Program-made: the position numbers and the translations under genes
From: Lachnospiraceae bacterium
GTDB taxonomy: Bacteria > Bacillota > Clostridia > Lachnospirales > Lachnospiraceae
Reading direction: 5' to 3'
Assembly (NCBI GenBank): GCA_016283575.1
Contig: JAEEND010000025.1
Span: 62,001-126,000, forward strand
DNA length: 64,000 nucleotides
Notes under the pieces: generated by a model
What the model saw: only the letters and a program-made list of their open reading frames with translations
Told to the model about the DNA's origin: nothing
Databases searched by the model: none
Shown here: positions 14,657-24,395 of the stretch, one piece after another
Layout of the letters: the number at the start of each line of letters is the position of its first letter
Numbering within the stretch: the stretch's first letter is position 1

Positions 14657-17600
14657 ATGGACAAGTATGAATACAGAGTCCGTGCGGACGAAATCAAGAA
14701 TCTCATAAGCGAGCGAAAATATAAAGAGGCTGTTGAAATAGCTGATACTATAGACTGGAAAAACGTACATAACAGCAGAATGCTTTGCACCATCAGTGAT
14801 CTATATAAGATGTGCAAGCGTTATGAGGACAGCCGTGATGTGCTTCTTTTGGCATACCAGCGAAATCCTCAGGGACGTTTGATTCTTTATTCTTTATGTG
14901 AATTATCCATTAAATTAAATGATGTTCCCTATGCGGTGGAATATTACAAAGAATATGCCCAGGTGGCTCCCAGAGACCCCGGCATCTATATCTTAAAATA
15001 CAAGCTCTACACAGCTCAGGAGGTAGGCCTCGATGAGCGTATTCAGGTGTTAGAGGATCTCCAGCAGCTTGAATGCAAGGAAAAGTGGATGTACGAGCTT
15101 GCATATCTTTATCACAGGATCGGTTATGGCGCCAAATGCGTGGAAGAATGTAACCAGATCATCCTTTTCTTCGGCGAAGGCAGATATGTAATAAAAGCCC
15201 TTGAATTAAAGCAGCTCCACGAGCCTCTTTCAGGGGAGCAGGACCTTCTCTACAGACGTTTGACAGGTCCTTCCGAGAATGATGTCCTGGTAAAAGAAAT
15301 GGATATCAGCAAATACAATACCATCGACCTTCAGAAGGAACTTGCCAACAGCTTAAAAGAAGTGCTTTATGATGATACGGCTCAGATCGTGCCTCAGCAA
15401 AGTGCTGCGGAGGCTGACCATGTAAATGCTCCCGTGCAGGCAGAAGAAGAACTGTATACGGAAGAACCTGTTTATGAAGAAGTTATAGAAGCGCCCTCTG
15501 AAGATGCGGAGAAACCTGCAGATATAAATGAAAATCCCGATGATTTCAAGTATACCGACGAAGAGCTTCTCAGGTTTAACAGGCCCGCAACCGACGAAAC
15601 CATAGTATTTAATCCTCAAAAGGCCTATGACAGACCTTCTTACAATGTAAATTTCGATAATCCTGAGGAAAGCGCAGAAAAAGAACCTGTTTCCGACATG
15701 AAGGTAGTGCTTCCCGAATCATATAACGGAAAGAATCCCTTCGTAGGCTATGATGATATGGTTTCTTTGGAGGGTGACGGACAGCTGTCCTTCGTAGTGC
15801 CCGATGAAGAAGTAGTCGATAAGCAGATAACCGGACAGATCAGTATCGAAGATGTTCTTACCGAATGGGAACGCATGAAGAATGAGTCCGAGAAGAAGTG
15901 GCGCGAAGATGTGCGTCGCAGAGTGCTTGAGCAGACAGACGGAATCTTTAAGACCTTTGATGAGACAGCTCGTGCAGGTCTTCTTGAAAGACTTGAAGTG
16001 AGCGTTAATGAATCTTCCAAGGTGGAACTTACCGAGGAAGAGACTAAAGCTTTAGAAAAAGAAAATGAAGAACATGGCGGATTAAATATTGACGTAGCTC
16101 CCGTAGAAGAGGTTGTTCCCGTTATGGAAGCAACGAATCCTGTTACTGAAACCTTTGAAACGGTGAAGGCTGCTACAGAAGCAGGCCTTGCAGCCGCAGT
16201 TGCGGCTGAAGTCGCAGAAGCTGCTGATAATAAAGAAGCTCAAGTATCTCATGATATGCATGAGATTTACTTTGAAGAAGAACCTGAAACAGAAGAAGTT
16301 CCTTCGGATACGGTCGCAGAACCTGAAAAAGAAGAGGTTCCTTCGGATACGGTCGCAGAACCTGAAATAGAAGAGGACCTTGAAGAAACAGCTGAAGAAC
16401 CGGTTGAAAGCGAGCCTGCTGCTGAAGAACTCACCTTTGACAGAACTCCTTACATGGAAGAAAGCTTTGCTTCGGAAGAGCCTGTCGCTGAAGAAACTGC
16501 CACAGAAGAAACTGTGGAAGATAAGATATACGAGGAAGAGCCTGTCGAAAGGCATGAAGCATCCTTGGATGACAGCCTTACCGATGATTACCTCATGAAA
16601 TTCGCGGAAGCGGGTGAAGAGAGAGATTATCTTGATAAAGTAATCTTAAATGACCGCATTGCTTCCATAGAAATGAATAACATCGAAGGCTACGAAGAGG
16701 TTACGGCTTATGAACCTGCGGAAGAAGTGCAGGAAGAGGCTGTGGCAGAAGCCGAAGAAGTTACAGAAGAATCAGCTGAAGAAACTACAGAAGAACCTGT
16801 AGATGACGTCGAGAGTGAGACTGAAGAAGCTGTAACCGAAGAGGTTGCGGAAGAATCCACAGTTACAGAACCTGAAGATGAAGAAAAAGTTACAGTAACA
16901 GATCCTGTGATTGATGAAGCAGTTGCGGACACTGAAGTTACTGAAGAAATAGTAGCAGAAGTTGAGACTGAAACAGCAGAAGTTCCTGTAGAAGAATCCG
17001 CTGTTAAGGAAGTCGCAGAAGAACCCCAGGAAGTTAAAGCCGAGGCAGAGGCTCCTACAGCAAAGCACGGCTTCACTCCCGAACAGGAAGACAGATTCGA
17101 GTCATATATATATACAGAGCTTGGAGCAGAACAGCTTGAAAACGCTCTTAATAACATGACAATGGATGCCACTAAGGGCAACATGATAATCGGTGCTGAA
17201 GATATCGATTCAGCTGTTGAACTTGGTAAATCCATTATTACGGAGCTTTCTGAGAGAGACGAAATAACAGGTAAAGTTGCCAAGATCAAAGCCAGCACTT
17301 TAAATGCCAAGGATGCGGAAGGAACGTTTGAAAAGCTTGTGGACGGCGCTCTTATCATTCAGAATGCCAACGAGCTTAGAAGAGAGACTCTCGATGTGAT
17401 GAGGAGAGCATTGAATGTTCCCGGAAAGCGTATGTTTGTGGTGCTTACAATGCCTCACCGCGCAAAGCATAAGTTTATAATGGAAAACTCCGATATGCTT
17501 GAGAATTTCACCATCAGCTTTGATGTAGAAGCACTGGATAATTCCGAGCTTGTGAATTTCGCAAGAAAATACGCATATTCAAGAGAATTCGGCATTGATG

Positions 17601-17812
17601 AAATGGGTATGCTTGCTCTTCACACAAGGATTGACGAGAATCAGACCAATGCCCACAGCGTTACCATTACAGAAGTAAAAGAAATAATAGATGAAGCCAT
17701 CGAGCATGCCTGCAAGAAGAATATGGGTCACTTCCTTGATGTGGTGGTAGGCAAGCGCTATGACAATAATGACATGATAGTTTTACGGGAAAAGGATTTT
17801 CAAAAAAAATAA
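14657..17812 (+). CDS. Large TPR-like protein with a long acidic middle and a degenerate AAA-type C-terminal domain
   Basis: A 1051-residue cytoplasmic protein of unknown function. Residues about 1-200 are TPR-like helical repeats (for example EAVEIADTIDW, AVEYYKEYAQVAPRDP). Residues about 230-800 are strongly acidic low-complexity sequence rich in Glu, Val, Ala and Thr, with a tandem 13-residue repeat VPSDTVAEPE (DNA at 16298-16367). Residues about 805-1051 resemble the C-terminal AAA domain of SpoVK/CbbX-like proteins. The Walker B position reads GALIIQNANEL, without an acidic pair, and there is no GxxGxGKT loop, so ATP hydrolysis looks lost. No signal peptide or membrane segment. It lies 15 bases before glgB, and the pair may be co-transcribed. 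Confidence 0.7.
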   Translation: MDKYEYRVRADEIKNLISERKYKEAVEIADTIDWKNVHNSRMLCTISDLYKMCKRYEDSRDVLLLAYQRNPQGRLILYSLCELSIKLNDVPYAVEYYKEYAQVAPRDPGIYILKYKLYTAQEVGLDERIQVLEDLQQLECKEKWMYELAYLYHRIGYGAKCVEECNQIILFFGEGRYVIKALELKQLHEPLSGEQDLLYRRLTGPSENDVLVKEMDISKYNTIDLQKELANSLKEVLYDDTAQIVPQQSAAEADHVNAPVQAEEELYTEEPVYEEVIEAPSEDAEKPADINENPDDFKYTDEELLRFNRPATDETIVFNPQKAYDRPSYNVNFDNPEESAEKEPVSDMKVVLPESYNGKNPFVGYDDMVSLEGDGQLSFVVPDEEVVDKQITGQISIEDVLTEWERMKNESEKKWREDVRRRVLEQTDGIFKTFDETARAGLLERLEVSVNESSKVELTEEETKALEKENEEHGGLNIDVAPVEEVVPVMEATNPVTETFETVKAATEAGLAAAVAAEVAEAADNKEAQVSHDMHEIYFEEEPETEEVPSDTVAEPEKEEVPSDTVAEPEIEEDLEETAEEPVESEPAAEELTFDRTPYMEESFASEEPVAEETATEETVEDKIYEEEPVERHEASLDDSLTDDYLMKFAEAGEERDYLDKVILNDRIASIEMNNIEGYEEVTAYEPAEEVQEEAVAEAEEVTEESAEETTEEPVDDVESETEEAVTEEVAEESTVTEPEDEEKVTVTDPVIDEAVADTEVTEEIVAEVETETAEVPVEESAVKEVAEEPQEVKAEAEAPTAKHGFTPEQEDRFESYIYTELGAEQLENALNNMTMDATKGNMIIGAEDIDSAVELGKSIITELSERDEITGKVAKIKASTLNAKDAEGTFEKLVDGALIIQNANELRRETLDVMRRALNVPGKRMFVVLTMPHRAKHKFIMENSDMLENFTISFDVEALDNSELVNFARKYAYSREFGIDEMGMLALHTRIDENQTNAHSVTITEVKEIIDEAIEHACKKNMGHFLDVVVGKRYDNNDMIVLREKDFQKK

Positions 17813-17827
17813 ATCGGAGAATGACCA

Positions 17828-19726
17828 ATGAATAAAATCGCGATTACCGAAACCGATCAATACCTGTTTGCACAGGGAACTCATTATGAAATATACGAGA
17901 AGATGGGAGCTCATCCCTGCAAAATGGACGGAAAAGAAGGGGTTTATTTTGCAACATATGCACCGAATGCCAGGGGTGTCTATGTGGTGGGAGACTTCAA
18001 CGGCTGGAAAGAATGGGAAACACCCCTCACAAAGCTTGGCCCCGGCGGTATTTATGCAGGATTCGTGGCGGGAGCAAAAGAAGATGATTTCTACAAGTTC
18101 TTTATAGAAGGACCTAAAGGAAATACTTTATATAAAGCGGATCCTTTTGCATGCTATGCTGAAAAGCGTCCCGGAACAGCTTCAAAGATCTTTGATCTTC
18201 AGGGCTTCAAATGGTCGGATTCACGTTGGATAAAGAAGCGCGAAGAAGGGGACATTATAAGATCTCCCCTGGCAATCTATGAATGCCACATTGGTTCATT
18301 TATGAAACATCCCGGCAAAGAAGACGGAGGTTACTACAGCTACCGCGAATTTGCCGATCGAATAGTTGATTATTTAAAAGAAATGAAATATACCCACGTG
18401 GAGCTTATGGGAATTGCTGAACATCCCTTTGACGGTTCCTGGGGATATCAGGTGACAGGTTATTATGCACCTACATCAAGATACGGTAATCCCAAAGATT
18501 TCATGTATCTTGTAAATACGCTTCATAAGAATAACATTGGTGTTATCTTGGACTGGGTGCCCGCGCATTTTGCAAAAGACTCCCACGGCCTTGCAGATTT
18601 TGATGGAGGGGCTGTTTTTGAACATCCCGACCCGAGGCTCGGAGAACATCCCGAATGGGGCACCAAGATCTTTAATTATGGTAAGAATGAAGTCAAAAAC
18701 TTCTTAATTGCCAATGTCTTATACTGGATAAAGGAATTCCATATCGACGGCATCAGAGTCGATGCGGTAGCTTCCATGCTTTACCTTGATTATGGTAAAA
18801 AAGAAGGCGAATGGCTTCCCAATAAATATGGTGACAACAAAAACCTCGAAGCCATCGAATTCTTTAAGCATTTAAATTCCATTGTGCATAAGGAATATCC
18901 CGGATTCATGACCATTGCGGAAGAATCAACAGCATGGCCCAAGATTACGGGAGATGTGGAAGATGGCGGCCTTGGATTTACATTTAAATGGAATATGGGC
19001 TGGATGCATGACTTCTGCGAATACATGAAGCTTGATCCATATTTCAGAAAAGACAATCACTACAACATGACTTTTGCCATGAGCTACAATGAATATGAGA
19101 ATTATATTCTCCCTCTTTCCCACGATGAGGTTGTTCATTTGAAGTGCTCAATGGTTGAAAAAATGCCGGGTTACAAGGTGGACAAGTACGCGAATCTGCG
19201 TGTGGGATATACTTTTATGTTCGGTCATTCCGGAAAGAAGCTTCTTTTTATGGGCCAGGAATTCGGTCAGGAAAGAGAGTGGAACGAGGAGCGGGAGCTT
19301 GACTGGTACATGTTGCAAAACGACTTAAACAAGGGGCTTCAACAGTATGTAAAAAAGCTTCTTGAAGTATACAGAAGCTATGCTTGTCTCTGGGCTGACG
19401 ATAACAGCTGGAAGGGCTTCGAATGGATGAATGCCGACGACAAGGACAGAAGCACCTACACCTTTATAAGGAGAACGGACTTAGAGCCCAAATGCCTTCT
19501 TTTTATAAACAACATGACCCCTATGAAATGGGAAAGATACAGGGTCGGTGTTCCTGAAGAAGGAAGCTACAAGCTGGTCCTTAACAGTGATGAAACATGT
19601 TTTGGCGGCAACGGAAATCCGGTACCTAAGACAATAACTTCCGAAAAAGGACAGTGTGACTATAAGGAGCAGTATATAGAACTCGATCTGCCGCCTTATA
19701 CATCACTTATCTACGAATATAACTAA
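17828..19726 (+). CDS. glgB: 1,4-alpha-glucan branching enzyme (GH13)
   Basis: Forms alpha-1,6 branches in glycogen. 632 residues, normal for the short form. An N-terminal CBM48 (about residues 15-125; GVYVVGDFNGWKEWETPL) precedes a GH13 barrel. Catalytic groups are visible: the nucleophile Asp in IDGIRVDAVASMLY, the acid Glu in MTIAEESTAWP, and the transition-state His-Asp in LPLSHDEVVH. GSWGYQVTGYYAPTSRYG is the usual branching-enzyme block. No other glycogen genes are adjacent, so glycogen metabolism is dispersed here. Confidence 0.96.
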   Translation: MNKIAITETDQYLFAQGTHYEIYEKMGAHPCKMDGKEGVYFATYAPNARGVYVVGDFNGWKEWETPLTKLGPGGIYAGFVAGAKEDDFYKFFIEGPKGNTLYKADPFACYAEKRPGTASKIFDLQGFKWSDSRWIKKREEGDIIRSPLAIYECHIGSFMKHPGKEDGGYYSYREFADRIVDYLKEMKYTHVELMGIAEHPFDGSWGYQVTGYYAPTSRYGNPKDFMYLVNTLHKNNIGVILDWVPAHFAKDSHGLADFDGGAVFEHPDPRLGEHPEWGTKIFNYGKNEVKNFLIANVLYWIKEFHIDGIRVDAVASMLYLDYGKKEGEWLPNKYGDNKNLEAIEFFKHLNSIVHKEYPGFMTIAEESTAWPKITGDVEDGGLGFTFKWNMGWMHDFCEYMKLDPYFRKDNHYNMTFAMSYNEYENYILPLSHDEVVHLKCSMVEKMPGYKVDKYANLRVGYTFMFGHSGKKLLFMGQEFGQEREWNEERELDWYMLQNDLNKGLQQYVKKLLEVYRSYACLWADDNSWKGFEWMNADDKDRSTYTFIRRTDLEPKCLLFINNMTPMKWERYRVGVPEEGSYKLVLNSDETCFGGNGNPVPKTITSEKGQCDYKEQYIELDLPPYTSLIYEYN

Positions 19727-19748
19727 AGATTTGCGGGTAAAAATCCGA

Positions 19749-19785
19749 AATAAAAGGTGAGCGTTAAACTCATCTTTTATTGTGG
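19749..19785 (+). terminator. Hairpin after glgB
   Basis: AATAAAAGGTGAG (19749-19761) pairs with CTCATCTTTTATT (19769-19781), with one G-T pair. The poly-T is built into the stem. It ends 14 bases before the next start, so it could also influence translation of that gene. Confidence 0.5.
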
Positions 19786-19795
19786 AGAAAAATAA

Positions 19796-22507
19796 ATGAA
19801 AATTACTTTTGACAATTCTACAAAAGAGCTTTACAGAAAGGCTGTTAATTCTTACAAAACCGTAGGAGGTGTCAACGCACCCGGCGTCGGAGCGGAAATC
19901 GAAGTAGGCTCTGTTTCAAATAATAATTTTGAATATGATAACAAGAAAAGCATTCAGGATATCGAAAAAGCATTTTCTGATATAGATCTAAAGAACAACC
20001 AGGATTATATGACGGTTATGAGTCATCAGATGTCACCGGAAGATTTTGGAAAGATGATGAGGGATGGTGACCGCCCTGCGGCAGTTCCTCCTGAAGATAA
20101 TGTGACAATACTCGACCGTATAAAGCTCGAAGTAGCCAAGTCCGGTGAAGAGGTACATGGCTTCACCGATACTCTTGATAAAGAAACTCTTGAGAATCTT
20201 AGGACAGTGGGCGGAAATCTCGACAGTAAGCTTAATAAGGAGCTTAAAGACGCCTACGAAAAAGTCACAAGCGTTGACTCCATGACAGAGGGCATGAAGA
20301 AATACTTTGTGGTAAACGATCTTGATATCACTCCCGAGAATCTGTATCTTGCAAAGCATACCGCCGTTGAAAATACCGGGGACAGAGAGTCCGGTTTCTT
20401 TATGGTAAATGAATACGGTTATCTTGCAAAGACTCCCGATTCTTTTTCCGATGAAGAACTCTCGAAAGAAGTGGATTCTTTGATTAAGACCATCGGAATG
20501 GAAGAAACAGAAGAAAACGTAGAAAGCGCAAAATGGCTTGTAAATAACACGATCCGTGTGACTGAAGAGAATATCGAAAAAGTAAATGTATTGGACAGTA
20601 TTTCTTTTCCCATTAAGGATAAGGATATTTTCAAAGCCTTTGCCATTGCGATCTCCGAGGGCAAAAATCCCAAGAACGCAGATCTTACCCGCGCTGAATC
20701 AAAATATGATCTTGCCGTTAAAGACATGGATTTTGTAAAAGAAAATCTCACTTTATCAGAGACAAGACTTAAGATGACTGTTGAAGCTAATCTTAAGCTT
20801 ATTGAAAGCGGCATCGCCATTGATACAAAAGACCTTGAAAAATACGTGGAAGAATTAAAGGCCTTTGAAAAGACCGAGTCCTTTAAGGAAATAGAAGAGT
20901 TTAATCTTACAGCTGAAGCGGTTAAAACGGTTAAAGAAGCTCCCATTGCTTTTATTGCAACGGTGGCACCGAGAATCGAAACCATCAGCCTTAAGGAAGT
21001 TGCAGAAACCGCAGAAACTGTTAAAGCCAAATTCGACCGGGCTGAACTTGCTTACGAAACCATGGCTACGGAAGTAAGAAGGGATCTTGGCGACAGCATA
21101 AAGAAAGCATTTCAGAATGTTGATGATATTCTCGCTGAGCTTTCCGAGGAGATCACACCTGAAAACAGGCGCGCCGTTAAGATCTTAGGTTACAACAGCA
21201 TGCCTATTAATAAGGCAAGCGTTAAGGAGATTAAAGAAGCAGATCTTAAGGTGAGAGAAGTGATCGACAAGATGACTCCCTCCAAGGTTCTTTCAATGAT
21301 TAGAAAGGGCGAAAAGCCCATGGCCATGACTCTTTCAGAGATTAATGATGAAATCGATGCAGGTCGTGATGAAAAGCTTGAAGAAATCGAAAAGTACTCA
21401 AAGTTCTTATATAAGCTTGAAAAGAACGGCGATATTAATGCAGAAGAAAGAAAAGCCTATATAGAAGTCTACAGACTCTTTAATACATTGGAGCGCACAG
21501 GCTATGCAGCAGTAGGAACCCTTGTTAACCAGGGACGTGAGCTTACTCTCGGAAATCTTAAGAGCGCAGCCAAGACATTAAAGAGTACCGGCATGGATGT
21601 CAAGATTGATGATTCAACAGGTTATTTTGTAACGGATATGACTGATGAATTGTCTCCTGAAAGACTTAAAGAAGTGGTGATTTCCGATGACAAGGATCTT
21701 AATACTCTCTATGAGGATCTGACAAGAATTCCAATGGCGGAAACCGTAGAAAAAGCCTGGGAAGCAGAAGAATACAGGAATTTCAGGCAGACTCTTGATG
21801 CGCCGGAGGAAGTTGTACTTGAGCTTCTCAACAGTAACGTGCCCGTGACAAGTGAAAACATCAGAGGAGCCATGGGTCTTATGTTCAATAAGGCAGCAGC
21901 CTTTAATACGGCAAGACGCCTTAATTCAAAGAAATTCGATGAAGACATGAATGCAGTGGAAGAAGCACTCGATGAAAAAGAAGCTTTGGCGGAAGCATAT
22001 GATGAGCTTATTGAAGATTCAAAAGAAGCTGTATATTCAGAGATCATCGAAACAGATACTTATATAGATGTTAAGGCCCTTAAGAATGTATATCTCCAGC
22101 TTTCCGTTGCAGGAAAGAAGGCAAAAGAGGAAAACTACCATGTTCCCGTGGAAATCGGTGGAGAACTTACGGAAATAAACTTAAAGGTTGTGCATAACGA
22201 AGAGAAAGATCCGGAAGTATCTATTACAACATCTTCTTTTGACTTAGGAACCATAAGTGCAAAGTTTACCCTGGAAAATAAAAAAATTTCCGGATATATT
22301 GGATCAAATAACAAAGAAACTGTAAGTAAATTGGAAAAAGCTGCCGATAATATAAGTGAAGATATCAGAGTGATTTATGTAAAGAATCCCGAAAACTATA
22401 TGAACAGTGCGAGACTTGCCACAAAAGAAAACGTGGAAACAGTAAGTTTTGACAGTCTCTACAAGGTTTCCAAGGTATTCTTGCAGGCAGTGAAAGGAAT
22501 TAAGTAA
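19796..22507 (+). CDS. Large helical protein preceding flagellin (DUF6240-like)
   Basis: A 903-residue, Lys/Glu-rich, mostly helical protein with no signal peptide or membrane segment. Internal segments repeat a theme such as 'LDITPENLYLAKHT', 'IRVTEENIEKV', 'VPVTSENIRGAM' and 'GRELTLGNLKSA' (polar-hydrophobic turns starting a helix). This fits the DUF6240 family as I remember it. The end (about 770-903) looks like a beta-containing domain, with VPVEIGGELTEINLKVV. The ribosome site of flagellin (AAAGGA) lies within its last codons, and the gap is two bases, so expression is coupled to flagellin. A flagellar role, such as secretion chaperone or hook-length function, is inference from neighbourhood. 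Confidence 0.65.
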   Translation: MKITFDNSTKELYRKAVNSYKTVGGVNAPGVGAEIEVGSVSNNNFEYDNKKSIQDIEKAFSDIDLKNNQDYMTVMSHQMSPEDFGKMMRDGDRPAAVPPEDNVTILDRIKLEVAKSGEEVHGFTDTLDKETLENLRTVGGNLDSKLNKELKDAYEKVTSVDSMTEGMKKYFVVNDLDITPENLYLAKHTAVENTGDRESGFFMVNEYGYLAKTPDSFSDEELSKEVDSLIKTIGMEETEENVESAKWLVNNTIRVTEENIEKVNVLDSISFPIKDKDIFKAFAIAISEGKNPKNADLTRAESKYDLAVKDMDFVKENLTLSETRLKMTVEANLKLIESGIAIDTKDLEKYVEELKAFEKTESFKEIEEFNLTAEAVKTVKEAPIAFIATVAPRIETISLKEVAETAETVKAKFDRAELAYETMATEVRRDLGDSIKKAFQNVDDILAELSEEITPENRRAVKILGYNSMPINKASVKEIKEADLKVREVIDKMTPSKVLSMIRKGEKPMAMTLSEINDEIDAGRDEKLEEIEKYSKFLYKLEKNGDINAEERKAYIEVYRLFNTLERTGYAAVGTLVNQGRELTLGNLKSAAKTLKSTGMDVKIDDSTGYFVTDMTDELSPERLKEVVISDDKDLNTLYEDLTRIPMAETVEKAWEAEEYRNFRQTLDAPEEVVLELLNSNVPVTSENIRGAMGLMFNKAAAFNTARRLNSKKFDEDMNAVEEALDEKEALAEAYDELIEDSKEAVYSEIIETDTYIDVKALKNVYLQLSVAGKKAKEENYHVPVEIGGELTEINLKVVHNEEKDPEVSITTSSFDLGTISAKFTLENKKISGYIGSNNKETVSKLEKAADNISEDIRVIYVKNPENYMNSARLATKENVETVSFDSLYKVSKVFLQAVKGIK

Positions 22508-22509
22508 GA

Positions 22510-23622
22510 ATGAAGATCAACTACAATATTTCAGCAATGATTTCAAATCACGCATTACAGCAGAATGATACAGCATTATCCAAATCAATTGAAAGATTAT
22601 CAACAGGTTTAAAGATAAATCATGCAAGAGAAAACGCCTCCGGTCTTGCAATGGCAAAGAGAATGAACGCTCAGATCAAGAGTCTCGGTGTTGCAAATCA
22701 GAACAGTAACGACGGCGTTTCCGTAATTGAAATTGCAGAAGGTGCTTTAACAGAGATCGAAGAAATGATCCAGAGAATGAACGAACTTGCGGTTAAGGCA
22801 AGTACAGGTTCCATCAGCGATTCAGACAGAGAATATATCGATGATGAAATTGCTCAGTTAAAGGCCGAGATTGAAAGAATCTCCGCAACAACAATGTATA
22901 ACGGTGAAATCTTACTTGACGGTTCTTTTGACGTAAAGGGCTATACAGATAACAGTAATCTGAAGGTTACCACATACGGCGATGACGTAAGAAGCGGTAA
23001 CTACACATTAACTTCTTTAGTTACAGCCTTTGATGCAGAAGGGAATATCGATCCCGATAATACAACTGTTACACTTGGACCTGAATTCCCCGCAGATGCT
23101 ACAGTTTCATACGGAAAGCACAGCATTCTGGTAACCGGAAGCAACGGTTTTGAAATGGAATTTGAAGTTAAGGGTGCGATCAATGTTACAGCCCCTGCAG
23201 AGCCCATAAATGTTGATATTACAGGTCTTGGAGCTATGGGTATCCAGACCGGAACCAACGAAGGTCAGGAACTCGGCATCAGAATCGCAACCATCAGTTT
23301 AAGAACTCTCGGTATCGACGATATGAACTGCCAGACAATGGAAAATTCACTCAAATTCGTAGAGACCTTAAACGGAACTCTCGACTATATAAACAGCGCA
23401 CGAAGCAGACTCGGCGCATATCAGAACAGACTTGAACATACAATCAATACACTGGATATTTCTGAAGAAAACATGACAGGCGCATATTCAAGAATCATGG
23501 ACGTAGATATGGCATCAGAAATGGCAGAATATGCAAAGGATAACGTACTTGTACAGGCAAGCACCAGCATGCTGGCTCAGGCCAATGAAAGACCTTCTTC
23601 AGTTCTCCAGCTTTTACAGTAA
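22510..23622 (+). CDS. hag: Flagellin
   Basis: The flagellar filament subunit, 370 residues. The conserved N-terminal D0/D1 domain (about 1-140) has MKINYNISAMISNHALQ, SIERLSTGLKINHARENASG and the Toll-like receptor 5-type block IQRMNELAVKAS. A short variable centre (about 150-260) carries acidic beta-rich sequence. The C-terminal D1/D0 part includes ENMTGAYSRIMDVDMASEMA and ends SSVLQLLQ. It has no signal peptide, as expected for type III export. It is followed 15 bases later by fliS. Confidence 0.96.
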   Translation: MKINYNISAMISNHALQQNDTALSKSIERLSTGLKINHARENASGLAMAKRMNAQIKSLGVANQNSNDGVSVIEIAEGALTEIEEMIQRMNELAVKASTGSISDSDREYIDDEIAQLKAEIERISATTMYNGEILLDGSFDVKGYTDNSNLKVTTYGDDVRSGNYTLTSLVTAFDAEGNIDPDNTTVTLGPEFPADATVSYGKHSILVTGSNGFEMEFEVKGAINVTAPAEPINVDITGLGAMGIQTGTNEGQELGIRIATISLRTLGIDDMNCQTMENSLKFVETLNGTLDYINSARSRLGAYQNRLEHTINTLDISEENMTGAYSRIMDVDMASEMAEYAKDNVLVQASTSMLAQANERPSSVLQLLQ

Positions 23623-23637
23623 AGGTGGTGAAGGATC

Positions 23638-24114
23638 ATGACCAATGAAAAGGTAAAGGATTTTACAATGAGAGTGGCGGGAGCCAACAAAACAGAAATG
23701 ATAGTAATACTCTATGACATTGCGGTTACATATGCAAAAGATGCCATAGCAGCTATCGATCATAATGACAAGCCTCTTTTCAGACAGGAAGTGGGAAAAA
23801 TAAGAAATACCATTAAAGAGCTCATGAATTCCGTAAATACTTCCACCGATTTGGGTGTCACACTTTTAAGACTTTACATTTTCTGCAGCGGAGAGCTTAC
23901 CAAGGGCTTCATCGATTATGATAAAGATGCGATCTACCATGTGATGAGCATTATCATGAAACTTCGCGAATCCTATGCTGAGCTCAGCAAGAAAGATACA
24001 TCAGGTCCCGTTATGAGTAATACTGAAAAGGTATATGCAGGATTTACCTACAATAAAAACTGTGTTACGGAACCTGCAACAGATTTAAGTCAAAATCGTG
24101 GAATGCTTGTGTAG
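23638..24114 (+). CDS. fliS: Flagellin export chaperone FliS-like protein
   Basis: A 158-residue helical protein expected to bind the flagellin C-terminus and prevent premature polymerisation. The FliS pattern is recognisable: KTEMIVILYDIAVTYAKDAI near residues 20-40, then a four-helix body with LGVTLLRLYIFCSGELTKG. Identity is diverged from Bacillus FliS, so assignment rests on the fold pattern and its position right after flagellin. The start follows AAAGGTGGTGA. Confidence 0.8.
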   Translation: MTNEKVKDFTMRVAGANKTEMIVILYDIAVTYAKDAIAAIDHNDKPLFRQEVGKIRNTIKELMNSVNTSTDLGVTLLRLYIFCSGELTKGFIDYDKDAIYHVMSIIMKLRESYAELSKKDTSGPVMSNTEKVYAGFTYNKNCVTEPATDLSQNRGMLV

Positions 24115-24217
24115 CGACTTTGTGATATAATTTTTTTTATAAAATATGATTGAAACATAATCATAAGAAATAAAGGTATCATTACCGTAAGGTTTTGACA
24201 TACGAAAAGTCAGTTGG

Positions 24218-24258
24218 CACAAGGGTTTGAAGCAATCTTCAAGCCCTTGTGTCTTTTT
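24218..24258 (+). terminator. Strong intrinsic terminator of the flagellin unit
   Basis: A 15-bp stem (24218-24232 with 24237-24251, one G-T pair) with a CAAT loop and a T-rich tail TCTTTTT. Confidence 0.93.
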
Positions 24259-24303
24259 GTTTTGACTAATTTTCACAAAAAGAAGGTTTTTTGGAATTAG
24301 GTA

Positions 24304-24331
24304 TTTACAAAGCAAAAAGAATTCATATAAT
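24304..24331 (+). promoter_or_regulatory. Probable promoter of the Tad pilus operon
   Basis: TTTACA at 24304-24309, a 16-base spacer, and a consensus TATAAT at 24326-24331. It is the only good promoter seen between the flagellin terminator and the first Tad gene. Confidence 0.65.
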
Positions 24332-24395
24332 CAGAATTACAACTCATGAGTAACAAAACTTAAGGCGGTGATACATTGGAGCCCTGATAGATTTA

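Noticed and set aside
16708..17358. A long Ser/Thr-rich antisense reading frame
   Set aside because: It is the mirror of the acidic Glu-rich region (GAA read backwards as TTC/TCT codons), with no ribosome site or family resemblance.
24304..24331. A sigma-28 type promoter for flagellar genes
   Set aside because: No TAAA-N15-GCCGATAA pattern was found before the flagellin unit; the elements seen are sigma-A like and belong to the Tad operon.
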